DNA from: Bimuria novae-zelandiae CBS 107.79
Lineage: Eukaryota; Ascomycota; Dothideomycetes; Pleosporales; Didymosphaeriaceae
Assembly (NCBI GenBank): GCA_010015655.1
Contig: ML976694.1
Location: 373,290-437,289 of the forward strand
Direction: 5' to 3'
DNA length: 64,000 nt
Each line of letters starts with the position of its first letter. The stretch's first letter is position 1. Under the pieces are notes generated by a model. That model was not told where the DNA came from. It searched no databases and saw nothing but the letters and a program-made list of their open reading frames with translations. Shown here in pieces: positions 35,536 to 47,050 of the stretch. The position numbers were made by a program, and so were the translations under genes.

Positions 35536-35721
35536 ATTCTGCATGTACTAAAAACATCAGTGTAACCGTTACGAATTGCAATATGCCGGCCCCAGCCTTT
35601 TTATTCGTTGAGGCGAACTACATCTGACAACGGGAATAAGATTCCACAGGTGCTATTATCAATTCTATAGTATACGCTGAGAATGCGGCACGACTGAACG
35701 GTATCGCTCGAATCTTGTTCC

Positions 35722-35865
35722 TGACAGATGAGTGGGGCTCAAAAGTGGACAGAAAGTCGATGTGTATTGTGTGTGTGCTGAGACTAGCTATCTATAGTAC
35801 ACGAACAGAGAATCGATGACTAAGCAGGTGCACGGTGGACCGTAGGGTCACCAGGGCAACTGACA
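35722..35865 (-). repeat. 3' LTR of Copia element D
   Basis: This 144-bp LTR begins TGACAGATGAGTGGGGCTC and ends CAACTGACA. It differs from its partner only by three G-to-A changes in the first 13 bases of the other copy. It is preceded by GTTCC. Confidence 0.93.
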
Positions 35866-37694
35866 CACCCCCCAGAGTCTCTGTGAGCGATACTAGGGGA
35901 GCCATCCTCCAGCCTATGCTGGCACAGGGACCTCTACGAGGCCCAAGAGAGCCACAAAACGCTTATGGGCCGGTCCAGAAAGGGGTTTTGTAAGGCCATC
36001 AGCAACCATACTTGTCCTAGGGATATGTAAGACAAGTATATAATTGGCCTCCTACTCCTCGCGGGCGTACTTATAGTGGATATCGATATGTTTAGTCCGC
36101 TCGTGGTGGCCCTTGCTGTTAAGCAAGTGAACAGCAGACTAACTATTAGAATAGATCTATATAGGTCCTTTATTAAGGAGGTGCAACTCTATAAGTAGGC
36201 GACAAAGCTAGGCAGCTTCTTTTGCAGCGTAGGTTATTATAACCTACTCTGCCTCTATAGAAGACGTTGTGACAATCCGCTAGTAATAGGATTTGTAGGA
36301 AATAGTACCTCTAGCTAGCTTAAAGGCGTAGCCTAAGGAGAATTTACGGCTACTACAATTATTAGCATATGCAGAATCTGTGTATCTAGTTAGCGTTAGT
36401 AATGTTTAATTAGTGCTACTGTCTTTGGCTAATAGTTATATGCTAAGGTTAGGCTAGTACTTAAAGTAGCGAACGAGACGTTTAAGTAGGCCATATTACT
36501 TTTTAGTAGGGTTACTCGCAAACGCGCTAAGAAGTTAACACTCTATAAAGCGTTAAGGCGTACAAGTCCTATCGGGTAGATTAGACAGGTAATAAGTAAC
36601 TAGTAGCGCTTTATAAGCTCTTCTAGCGCCTTTTCTATTACACGCTATTACTCTAGGGCGGATAGTAGTAGTAAAGTATTAACAGGGTTAACATCTTTAA
36701 GATTGTAATCCTTAACAAGACGTTTAATATAGGGGTCTATAGTAAGAGAGATTGTCTAATTAGGGTGGTTACGTATAATACGGATGCTTAGGTAGTGAGC
36801 AATTAGCCCTAAGTTACGGTATTTATAGCGTTTTAAGATCTTCTATTTAAGAGCAGTTATAGCGTCCTTTATATACGTAATTAAAATAAGGTTATTAACA
36901 TAGATAATAATGATTTCTCCTCCACATGTAAAGACACATAGGTCTAACGTTAATAGCTTAAATCCTAGGTCCTTAAGGGAGATCTTTAGGTTGTTATACT
37001 AGAGTAAGGCAGCCTCTCTTAGTCTGTATATACCTTAGAGGAGGCGTACTATTTAGTAAGCTAGTAGGTAGCCTTTAGGTAGTTTAAGGAGGACAACATG
37101 CTCTAAGGAGAGGTAAGCGTTTAAGTATATAGTAACTATATTAACCTGCTTATACTCTAGATCCTTAGTAATAATAATTATAAAAACTACTCTCAGCGTC
37201 GTCATGCGTACGACGTAGCTATATACGTCTTAGTACTAAAAGGCTTAGGTCTATTAATTACTATAAGTAACTATCTTAGCCTTAACCTTTATTAACAGGC
37301 CGGCAGCGTCTCCCTTATAGTTATACACCTACTAGGTATTAATAACTTTATTCTTTAAGATTTCTTCTTTCGTTGCAGGGCGCTAAGTGTTATTCGACAT
37401 AAGTAATTTAAACTTAGCCTCTATAGCGTCTATAAAAGCAGCCTTTATAGGATGCTTACTTAGAGCTCTATAATTCTATAGTTCTAGTAGCAATAAGGAT
37501 AACTTTATACCTATTAATAACTTAAACATGGCTAGTGCGAGAGAGCGTACGAACGTAATTACGCCTATCTTAACGCGTTAACGCGTTCGTTAAGAGCCTT
37601 TAGCAAGTATAAGGTAAGTACCTAGGTTAGCAGAAATCTCTATCCTACGTAATGCGACATTGCCATGCCTAGTCAGAGGCAAGGGGCCTTTAAC

Positions 37695-37736
37695 AGGCTC
37701 CTTAGCAGGCTCCTTAGCAGGCTCCTTAGTAGGCTC
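37695..37736. repeat. 12-bp tandem repeat in Copia D linker
   Basis: Three and a half copies of AGGCTCCTTAGC. In element orientation they encode repeated Ala-Lys-Glu-Pro units in the integrase-RT linker. Nearby, 37784-37814 is a pure CCT/CTC microsatellite encoding a Glu run in the same linker. Confidence 0.85.
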
Positions 37737-40694
37737 TAAGCTATTAAAGTGGCGCTCTCCTTTAGTAATTACGAGTAGTATTTCCTCCTCCTCCTCCTCC
37801 TCCTCCTCCTCCTCTTCGTAGCCAAGCTCATGTTCACCCCCTATATTAATAGGATTAGGTATAATAGGGCGCTTGGTTGCGGCTTGTTCGGGGAGAATAA
37901 GAGGGGCGATTAAAGTTGGCAGTGGCAGCGACAGCGGAGGCTCCTTATAAAGGGTAACTATACGTAAGTTTCTATTATAGGAGTTGAATTTAACGCTTAT
38001 AGTTATAATAATAACGTGTCGTTAAGGAATCTATATCTTATAGAGGGAAGAGCCCTCTATACTTACAAAAAGTCTACGTTTAGCGCGAGATGTAAACTTT
38101 TCACCTTTAACGCGAGTGTTAACAGGCCTATATATATATCCTACATGTCTAAAAGCGTGAGTTAGTCCTAGGTTAGGCACTAGGTTAACAGCTCTAATGG
38201 CTATATACTATAGCTTATAAGGTGTCTTATTCTCTAGTACTCTGCTTATTAGGCTAAAGTTAAGTAAGCGGACCATGTATGCGGCATAGTAGGGCTAAAA
38301 TGTCTCTAGTAGGCCTAATGCTATTATTGCTGCTCGAACTTAGTCCTTAGTAATACCGTTTGCTCGCTCTGTAGTCCTATTACGTAAGGGATCGTGCGGT
38401 GAAGAATACTAAAGCAGTGTACCCTCTTTACGATAATACTCCTTTAGGTAATTACTCTTAAACTTACTAGCACTATTAAGGTGCATAATAGTAACTATTA
38501 GCTATAAGCTTACTTTTATTTATTTTAGCTAGTTAATTAGTTTGGCTATAAGAGCGGCGCGTAAGTTAGACGTAAAGAGCTAGCGTCTACGCGTTAGATT
38601 GTCTATAATAAGTAGCTAGTAGCGCTCTCCATCCTTTTAGCAGGTAATATTAGCCCTACTATATTAAGATAAATCTTCTCTAATAGACGAGTAGAGCGTG
38701 CGTGTTAACGACGAGAAATAAATTATTTTAATTTTAATAGACTACAGGGCTCATAGTTAAACAGTGTAGAATTAAATAGCTCTATACTATTAATAACCTT
38801 TAAGAGCTTTTTAATTATCTCTACATCTGCGTGGCCTATAATATGGTGCCATACATGTAGTGGGCAAGCAACCTTAAGTAGTTAAGTAAAACGTAAGGCG
38901 TATAGAGTCGCGTATATAAGCGCAAGAGGTGCCTTCTCTGCTAAGTTAATAATAAGGAAGTTAGGTATCTTATTAATCTCTAGTAAATAGGCGATCTCTT
39001 CTCTATTACTTAGGTAGAGCTTATCTTTACTACTATAGTAGTAAGCGCCCTTACGCTTAAAAGGCGCTTGCGATATAACGTTAGTAATAAAACTTAGGTA
39101 GTATAGAGCATCTTTAAATTATATATCTATAACCTTACTATCTAAGTAGATAATACTTAGTTTAATAGTACTTTCTCTACAGACTTTAGCTATATAGGTT
39201 ACTCCTTATACTTCTAACGTTGCTAAGTTTTAAAAGTCGATAAACAGCTCTCGTTTATTAATAATAATTCGATTAGCGACTATATTACAGCAGAAACGTT
39301 AGCGGTAGTTACTATTCGTAGTAGCTTTCTAAGTTAGTATCTAGGATACTGCAGCAGTTAAGTAGAACGCTAAAGTATTAGGTATAATTAAAACACTAGC
39401 GATAGCTTTCTTATTATTGCCTGTCTTATTCTTGTCCTTATCCTTATACCGTAAATGCTCTAGGATTAGCTCTTGGTGTTTCTTCTAGCAAAGCTTCTCA
39501 CCTCTAGGATGCTCTCGTTTATAGTATATGTAGTGCTACTTCTTAGGACGTAGGTTCTAGTTATAGGTCTACTTTTTATTTTAGTCTGCGCTAGTTGCAG
39601 GCGTATAATTAGGTGCGTTTAATATCTTCTTATTAGCGTTATAGTAATAACTATTAACGCGCTTTTCTTCTTATTATTTTGCCTTAGCTATAAATACCTT
39701 AACAGGCTCTTCCTTCTTATGTTGGAGATAATCCTTAATCGCGGTAGTAAGCTTATTAACTATCTATATAGTGCTATTGCGTATATTATTATTACGCGAC
39801 TTTACTTATTCTAGGAGTATGTGCTCTAGGCTATATAGAAAATAAATAATAATTAGCTCTTTAACTAACACGTTTATTAATATACTCTAAAGTCCTCTAG
39901 TACTAATCTTATAATAGGTAAAGGTAACGCCTGTTTACGCTAGTTGCGAGCGAGCGTCTTAAAAGTAATTAATATAGTTACGTACTAAGTAGCAGGTGTT
40001 AGCACGAAGGTTAATAAAGTTAGTTTATATAGCTCGTAGGTTGTCCTGCTTAATAGGTACGACGCGATTAATAATGTATATGTATATTTTAGCTAATGAA
40101 TTAAAGCTAGTTAGTGCCAGGTAGAGAGACTTGTTAACAGAGCTAATAATAGCGTTTTAGAGAGAGGCGTCCTTACTATCCTAAGCTTTAAGGCGAGTAA
40201 GAGCTGCTGCTTTAAAAGCTTGTATTTACTTATTTATAATAACTTAGGAGCGATTAGCCTTCTTATAAGTATTAAACGCCCTAGTCTCTTCTTCTTCTAA
40301 TATACTATTAGTGACGATAAGTTATACGAGCGGATACTCTTTATAGTCGCGGGAGGCGTACGCAGGGCGCGCCTTTATGCCTAAAAGGATATCCTTCGCG
40401 CTACGCTCTATAGCTACGTTAGTTATCTATTTATTCTACTCCTTTTAGTTACGGCCTGTCGCGTCTAGCACGATCGCGCCTATAGTTAGAGTTAATATAT
40501 TATAGATTAGTATAAGCTTACTAGGGCTCTACTAGGTTACTATAGCTTTAGTAGTGCAAGGTTTATTCCTGCGGTGCTAAAAACTAGTGTAGGTCCGCTT
40601 TATCTCTAACGGTGCAGCGTTAGCTTCTGCGGTGTTAGATCTAGCGTAAGTACTAAGATTAATAGCAGGCTGCGCTTAGAAGGGCGACATAACC

Positions 40695-40838
40695 TAACAG
40701 ATAAGTAGGGCTCAAAAGTGGACAGAAAGTCGATGTGTATTGTGTGTGTGCTGAGACTAGCTATCTATAGTACACGAACAGAGAATCGATGACTAAGCAG
40801 GTGCACGGTGGACCGTAGGGTCACCAGGGCAACTGACA
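40695..40838 (-). repeat. 5' LTR of Copia element D
   Basis: This 144-bp LTR begins TAACAGATAAGTAGGGCTC and is otherwise identical to 35722-35865. The three changes lie at the edge touching the decayed internal region. The leader next to it reads GGTTATG on the minus strand, a short match to initiator tRNA-Met half-tRNA priming. Confidence 0.93.
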
Positions 40839-41111
40839 GTTCCCACTCACATCGTCGGTTTGCAGACACTTGCTTGTTGTTGTTTTCCTGCAGTCCTTGG
40901 CTCAACGCTCGAATAACGCGCTCCAAGCCACAACAATAAGAGCTCTCCATGATTTCCGTTCTCGTCCCCAGGGGTTAACTTTGTAGCCTGAAGTCGACCG
41001 GTGGCTCACTTCCCAATCTGAGATGAAGATGCAGATCGATGCGAAATCGGGTTCGGGTCACTCCAATGCAAGATCTTTTCTTTAAGCGCTTCAATCCAGC
41101 CCAACATCCTT

Positions 41112-43168
41112 TCAGGCGAACGGTGGAATCCCCATTCTTACATCAACAAACTCCCTCCAGTCAGAAACTCTCGCGCTTCCCTCTCTAGCTTGATCGCTGT
41201 TCAGGTCCACTCTGTTCCAAATCGCTTTTACCAAGCCCATAACAACATCATAGTTGCCAATTCTTCTTTCTTTGGATCCCTCGTCGAACAATCTCATTAT
41301 CTCGATACGATCCCGGTCCTCCTTGACATTACATGCCACAATAAACAATGGCCAAGGAGAAGCGCAAACGTCCATCCGGTCGAGCAACATGAAAGCCTGA
41401 CGAACAAGAGCCGAAATACTGGTAATTGCCTTGGGTGACATGGGTGAGCCAGGCCTCTCAAGCGACGGTGCGGCTCCTGGATATGTGTTGTACAAATAAA
41501 GAATCGCGGCAACGCGGTAAAACTCCGCCGTCAAGTGGACCTGCGTGCGCGATATGTGGCCGGCGCATTTGTCGCTCCAGATACATACTTCCTGCCGCAG
41601 GCTAAGTAAGCGCATTCTCAAATGAACGGCCAAGGCTGTAACATCAGATTCCGAACAGGAGACGTTCAGTGTGAGAAGGGTACGCAATTGATTGATACAT
41701 GAGATCAATCGCAGCAATTCGTTCGAGCATCCTGATACTCCGACAATCTTATTATCTGTGTCAGTCTCTAAATTGTACTGATAGCCGGGATTGGAGGCTC
41801 ACATACTCTTTGATCCACAACAAAACTTTCTGGGACCAGGATGTCATGGACTGAGGGTGATTGTGTGTCGAACTGGTATGGATACGAGAATTCGGACAAA
41901 ATATGGTGGTACTCGTACCAGTCCTTAAGGAAAGGATTGCATTTGTGTTGGTGTTCGGGGAGGAGCCGACGGTAGCTGGTGACGACGTTAAGAGCACCTT
42001 GGAGGTGCGTATGCCAGCTTGTGTCTGACGAATCAAAAACCTCAATCCAGTCAGTCTCGGATATCTCTACCAGTCCAATCAGGCGATTTCAGAAGCTTAC
42101 ACTGTACAAGCAAAGCATCATGCATGTCGCAAATTGCGTTATACGGTCTCTCTCGTCTAGGAGCATTCCACAGTCGAAACTTCTGGAAAGCGCTTTGATA
42201 GCCTTCAACTTGTGCCCGAGCGCCTCTTCGCGACTTCCCGAATGGAATGATGCCAGCGCTAGTGTGGCGTGCAAAAGACTCGCCGATGCGTCTGTCGACG
42301 TCAACGCCATGGGCAAGAGCTCGAGACGAAAGCCATTCGTGCTATCATCGATGGTTGTGAGCATTCGCGCAACAATCGAGTCGTCTGCAAATCTTCAGAT
42401 TAGCGTACCCGATCTTGTTTTCGTAACGACATCTGAACCAACGGATTGCGATCTCAGACCCATCTTGCCGCACCAAGGCAATGAAATGCGAGCTGGGCGT
42501 TATCGCCCAGATGAATCAGCCCTACCCGCAGCAGTACGATAGGCGAGACGCCCAGGCATCGGAACACTCACAATAAGACAAAAGAGTTCTCTCGCGTTCA
42601 CCTAGGCCAGGGTTCCAGAGCTCGAGTGTGAGGCTCTGCGGCACGCTGCTCGGTGCGCAAACGCCAACCATCGGACAGCCTATAGCGACCAGATCTCGCG
42701 TAGTGTATTTCTGCCCTTCAAGGTCCCCGACACTCATGTTGAGGAACGAGAATTTACCGGACTTAGTCATATAGTTGGTCGCGCTAGCGTCCGGCTCTGC
42801 TTTGTATCTCTTCTGCGTTCTTCGTCCATCATACTTATCGGGCCACGCAAGCTTCAGTCCATAGCCTTTACAGTCCCTATTTGCCCTCGTACAATTCGCG
42901 CATGCCGGTAGTGCGCGATCGCACCCAACTTTGCGTTCTACCCATTGATCAGTCAGAAACAACAAACGGCAGTATGAATCGGCAAGAGACGAACAAGGCA
43001 TACACTCAGGCGTGTACATGTATGCCTTGACGTATATATGGTCGCTAATATTCGCCTAGTTCTTTCAACCGACAATCACCACGTCCAGTTCTCGCTCAGA
43101 AGAAAAAAGAATCAGTAGCACATACCTTTGCACGTCCAACAATTACTTTTAGCCATCAGTGCAGTCAT
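41112..43168 (-). CDS. Zn2Cys6 transcription factor with fungal-specific regulatory domain, five exons
   Basis: Exons 43168-43126, 42937-42572, 42384-42101, 42040-41803 and 41755-41112 join in frame to 524 residues. The binuclear zinc cluster is split by intron 1: exon 1 gives CWTCK and exon 2 gives ERKVGC...CANCTRANRDC, so the six cysteines are C10, C13, C20, C27, C30 and C37, followed by KGYGLKLAWP. The remainder matches the layout of the fungal-specific TF domain (PF11951 type): SYYDDSIVARM, LLHATLALASFHSG and WHTHLQGALNVVTSYRRLLP. It is a nuclear DNA-binding regulator; targets are unknown. All splice junctions are GT-AG, and the frame is open throughout despite the Copia element beginning 274 bp downstream. 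The start at 43168 is the first ATG compatible with the zinc cluster; 43156 is an alternative. Confidence 0.85.
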
Positions 43169-46100
43169 GTCTCCCGCATGATACTTGCTCCACCCCGATA
43201 TCGCGCTCTATACCGTCTTCACGACCTTGAAAAATCGATACGGCAAGAACATACAGATTAGAAGAACCGCAAGTTCAAGTGGCGCTAAACTTGTGCAGGC
43301 AATCCAGATTGTGCGAGAGGCTTATGTATCGAACAAGTCACGATTGGCCTACACCGCTTTACCCACGAGCTCGCAAGCCAATAAGTCAGTATATAAGAGT
43401 GCGCGTGGAAGGTATGCCTCAGACCTCTTGGCAAATGCAGCAGTACGCGATACTAGCCCTGGCATAGCCCTGGCCCCCTCAGCAGGCGCTCCGCCCCTCG
43501 ACGGGCTTACTTCTGCTCTGGAATCCATGCTAAACAGTCCTCTAGGAATCCTTCCGTCATGTACTATATCAAATCGAAGAGCGTCGATTCCTCGAACACG
43601 AGGTAAGTTTACCTGCTGCTCACCTGGTCTCCGTCGCGAATCGGCCCCATTGGTAGATTTTATGTTCTGATTGGTGGTGGGGTTATCCACAGTACGTTGA
43701 TTGGCTCACTCGTATTCCTCTGCATCCATTAAGCCTCGTTCATACGTTTGCGCTTGACTATTTCGAGGCAGTAATCGAGCTTGGCAACGATGCGAGACCA
43801 GGAGTAGGCGCAGATTCCGCCGCTACCGTTAACGCCATGCCACGCTACGCGACAGAAAAATACAGGAGATTGCTTGTATGACACGTTCGCGCAATCAAGT
43901 GACCTCATGCTACGGGCCATATCGGTCTCGGGAACGCTGAAATGATGTCTGCTGCGTCTCGAATACGCCTCGCCAAATTGCCGCCGATTTGACCGAAGCC
44001 TCGAATGGAGAAGTTGTGGTGCAACCAGACAACGAAAACAAGTCCGCTAACAACCCTCAGACATTACTTAGCGCAACAATGGTCGAACCTTCCCCCATAG
44101 CATTGGAGAACTGATTGACTAGGAATGATCAGCTTTGTTTGTACCTGCTCTTTCCTAAGAACTCTATGGCCATTCGATGACAACCAGGACGAAGAATGCG
44201 CGGTACGCGGTTCTGCCGTCCCATTGCAGTTCGTAGTTATTGCAGTGGAGTTGCACATGAGTTACTGACGCTAGCCGTATACCCCTGGCCATTAAAAAGC
44301 CTAGAACTCATTCACACATGTCCGCCTCCAAGATTCCCATGCTAGGCTAGGGTTAAAGCCATCCGGGTGGCTGAGTCCTTAAACGAGTCTCCTGTAGCAA
44401 GCTGATGCTAATCTCGAGGCTGCTCTGTGCGTGCGAGTGTGCAAGGCCGCATTCGTTTTGAATACAAGCAAGCACTCCCGAAAACTCTAACGTTGTTGTA
44501 TTGATCTGAGTTAAGGGTTTGCAATGCACAACTCGCGTCACCTCTTGATATAATCTCGGACCGTTAAATGTCTTCTTCACATCTCCAAGTTCAGCAAACA
44601 AAGCTGTTCAACGACCTTCACCCGCGAATACGCTTACTGCAAGCAACCGTCGTCTTCCTGAACGCAGCCAAGGAATCGATTGGCGCCCTAGAACAGAACA
44701 GCGTGGCAGAATCCCACAGATCCATGACTAAGGATACACCCACAAACACAAATCGAAGTCCTCGTATAGGGAATGCGTCACTCCGAACCCTTCCTCGCTT
44801 CGGCCCTGGGCTCTCGGCTCTGGAGCTTACCACGTCTATTCGTACATCATTTCCCACAAACGGTATAGACTAACTCGAAAGGTACTCCTTCGTGCACGGC
44901 GACGGATGCGTTTATATAGATTTACTGGTAGGCTAAGGCCCTATCTACACCCGTTACTTTGTCACGCTACTTTTGGGTCTTGAAGCTCGCGGTATGACAT
45001 GTGTAGTAATGCATGTCGCTATTTTAGGCATTGGACTGGCTGCTTCGAGCCTATCGCTCGCTCGTTCATCAGAGACCGTAGACAAGCACCGCGTTATCCG
45101 CGGAGAGGAGCAGGATGTGGTCTCAGTTCTTCTAAGATGCACTTCCGATCAACTCTCCGAAGTCTTCCGTTTGAAGTCGTAGAAGAGACTACTTAGTCCA
45201 TCCTCTAAAATGTACACACACTACCGAGACTTGCAGCAAATTATGACCTCTTCCGTGGTACATGCTGTGTACTAACCCACACTGAAGGCCAGCACAACGA
45301 GCATTTTAAACAGAATACACGATGTAAGTAACTTGATAGTATGTCGAAAATACGTCGACTGGAATATACACAGCCTAGTCACAACACATATGCCTAGTTT
45401 GGGCGTTGGGTTTGAGCGCATGGGGGCCGTCTCTACGTGTATATCTACGTGTATATCGCTCATAGGCTACCCAGGCTTTCAGCGAAGATAAATCCCCAGG
45501 AGGATCAGCCAGCGCCGGTTTACTCTACTCGACTGCTGCCTAGAGTGAAGCATGCCTTCGAGAGGCAAGACAAATTAGAAACCCTAATGTCGTTGCCAAA
45601 ATGGAACTTTCGCACGGCATAAATTGGAATGGTTGCTAGTAAGATATATCTCCGGTGCTAAGCAAGGCAGACGGGAGGTACCGCCTCGTGTACACTAGTT
45701 ACGTTTACGACTTGGTAGGGTTTTAGTCGTGTATGATAGGTATTTGGTGAGGGTGAGGCTTACACATTACGCATCATGCAGATTAACTCTCGGTAGATTT
45801 TGAATTGCCGCGCGAGGCGCGGGTAATACCGCTGGGGCAGTGCGGAAGGTGAGATTATTGCCTGGACGAGCAGGGTAGTATCTGCGTAAGTAACCCCAAC
45901 CATGCTATATGCATGCGCGTGAGACGGACGTGTAATGCGCGGTATGCACGGGTGCGACAGTTCCTCCAACTAATCGTATACTGAACGCGGTATACCTACT
46001 CCTCAACAACATCCAAACACCTTCTTAATCGGATTATCCAATCACCACGACTTCCCACATCCAGCCACCGAGAGCTCCTGATTGGCATACCAGGAGTGAG

Positions 46101-47050
46101 CAATACCTAAGAATCTGTAGGCTTCAACATAAAAAATCCAAACAACAAAACCATAGCCCCATAGACAAAGTGGATACATTAGTACTAGTCCGAATATGTT
46201 TAACTGGAGTATCGTAAAAGCTCTTGCTTATTCGAACTTGTGCCTCTATAATATGTCACCGTGTAATTCTTATATTTCGTGCAAGTATTTAACGTGTAGT
46301 GTTTATGTTTCTTGTATCGACTTAACCTGGAACCGCTTTATGCTCTGTCGTTGCTGAAGCCCAGCGAGGGAAGGTATTGGGACGGGCGAATACCCAAGTG
46401 GTGTTTACCTTTCGCTCCTCAGAGACAAGTGAGGCAGGCAGGTACGCCCTGAAGATCGCGGAGTATAACATCACGCATACCAAACAGCCAAGTTCAAAAG
46501 CGGTAAAAACTCTATATTGTGAATATTCACAGTCGAAAAGGATCACCGCAGCGTGGCTCATGCATCGCTGCTAATGTACTCCTGCCGAAGATGCCGAAGA
46601 TACCGGAAATACCCAGACACCTGTGATGCTAAATCCTTTTTCCCCGCCTGTGATGCAAGAGCTAGAACACCCGAGAACTCCGTCTGAAGAATGCTAGAAA
46701 GTCGTTATAAAACATGTATGATCGAAGCCGAGCACAATAATAGCAGTAACATCCCGGGTTACAATGCGAAGGCTCGGCGTCTTCGGTGGATACAACTGCG
46801 CGCATGCTGTCCCAGCTCAATACCGAAAAGGCTGGATGACGTGCCGTGCTAGGTGTGCTGTATAGTTCCCCCATAACACCACTGAGGGCGATGCTCAACA
46901 CTCGTGTACTGTGCCACCCTCACATATTCTGACCCCACATGAAAAGCGCCTTGTGTTGCGCCGATGACAAAGGTAGGGGTATAGGTATAGCATGAAATCC
47001 TCTTGAAGCGTCCTGAACGCGCCGCAAGTAGTCGTCTCGCTCGTCATCAT
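43169..47050. other. 3.9-kb gene-poor stretch
   Basis: Composition is normal and not RIP-like, but no domain-bearing ORF is visible. Open frames at 43185-43670 (+), 43349-43690 (-) and 43729-43920 (-) overlap or lack features. The best candidate is the small ORF at 44568-44873. It may be decayed gene remnants or long regulatory sequence. Confidence 0.5.
44568..44873 (+). CDS. Possible small protein (101 aa), unrecognised
   Basis: An ATG-started open frame encoding MSSSHLQVQQTKLFNDLHPR, an amphipathic helix-like first 50 residues (ending IGALEQNS), then a Ser/Thr/Arg-rich tail. There are no known motifs, signal peptide or membrane segment, and no partner exons are visible. A shorter ORF overlaps on the other strand. 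Listed only because the amino-acid composition looks more protein-like than its neighbours. Confidence 0.2.
   Translation: MSSSHLQVQQTKLFNDLHPRIRLLQATVVFLNAAKESIGALEQNSVAESHRSMTKDTPTNTNRSPRIGNASLRTLPRFGPGLSALELTTSIRTSFPTNGID

Larger units (their letters stand above)
35722..40838 (-). mobile_element. Full-length Copia LTR retrotransposon relic (element D), RIP-decayed inside
   Basis: LTRs of 144 bp (35722-35865 and 40695-40838) are flanked by a perfect 5-bp target duplication, GTTCC (35717-35721 and 40839-40843). The polypurine-tract complement CACCCCCC at 35866 sets right-to-left orientation. Minus-strand traces run in Copia order: gag start near 40690 (MSPF), pre-integrase WHHIIGHADVE near 38830-38885, a linker with 12-bp repeats encoding Glu-Pro-Ala-Lys units, reverse transcriptase IIYVNN near 36890-36925 (decayed YVDD) and RNase H SSIEAE near 36245-36290. 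Stops are abundant. Its 5' end lies 274 bp beyond the 3' end of the Zn2Cys6 gene. Confidence 0.92.

Noticed and set aside
37784..37814. CCT/CTC microsatellite considered as a regulatory tract
   Set aside because: It lies in the Copia linker and encodes a Glu run in the element's frame, so coding repeat expansion explains it.
43185..43690. Overlapping ORFs of 161 aa (+) and 113 aa (-)
   Set aside because: They occupy each other's complement, neither has recognisable motifs, and the plus one starts at a non-ATG codon beside the Zn2Cys6 start.
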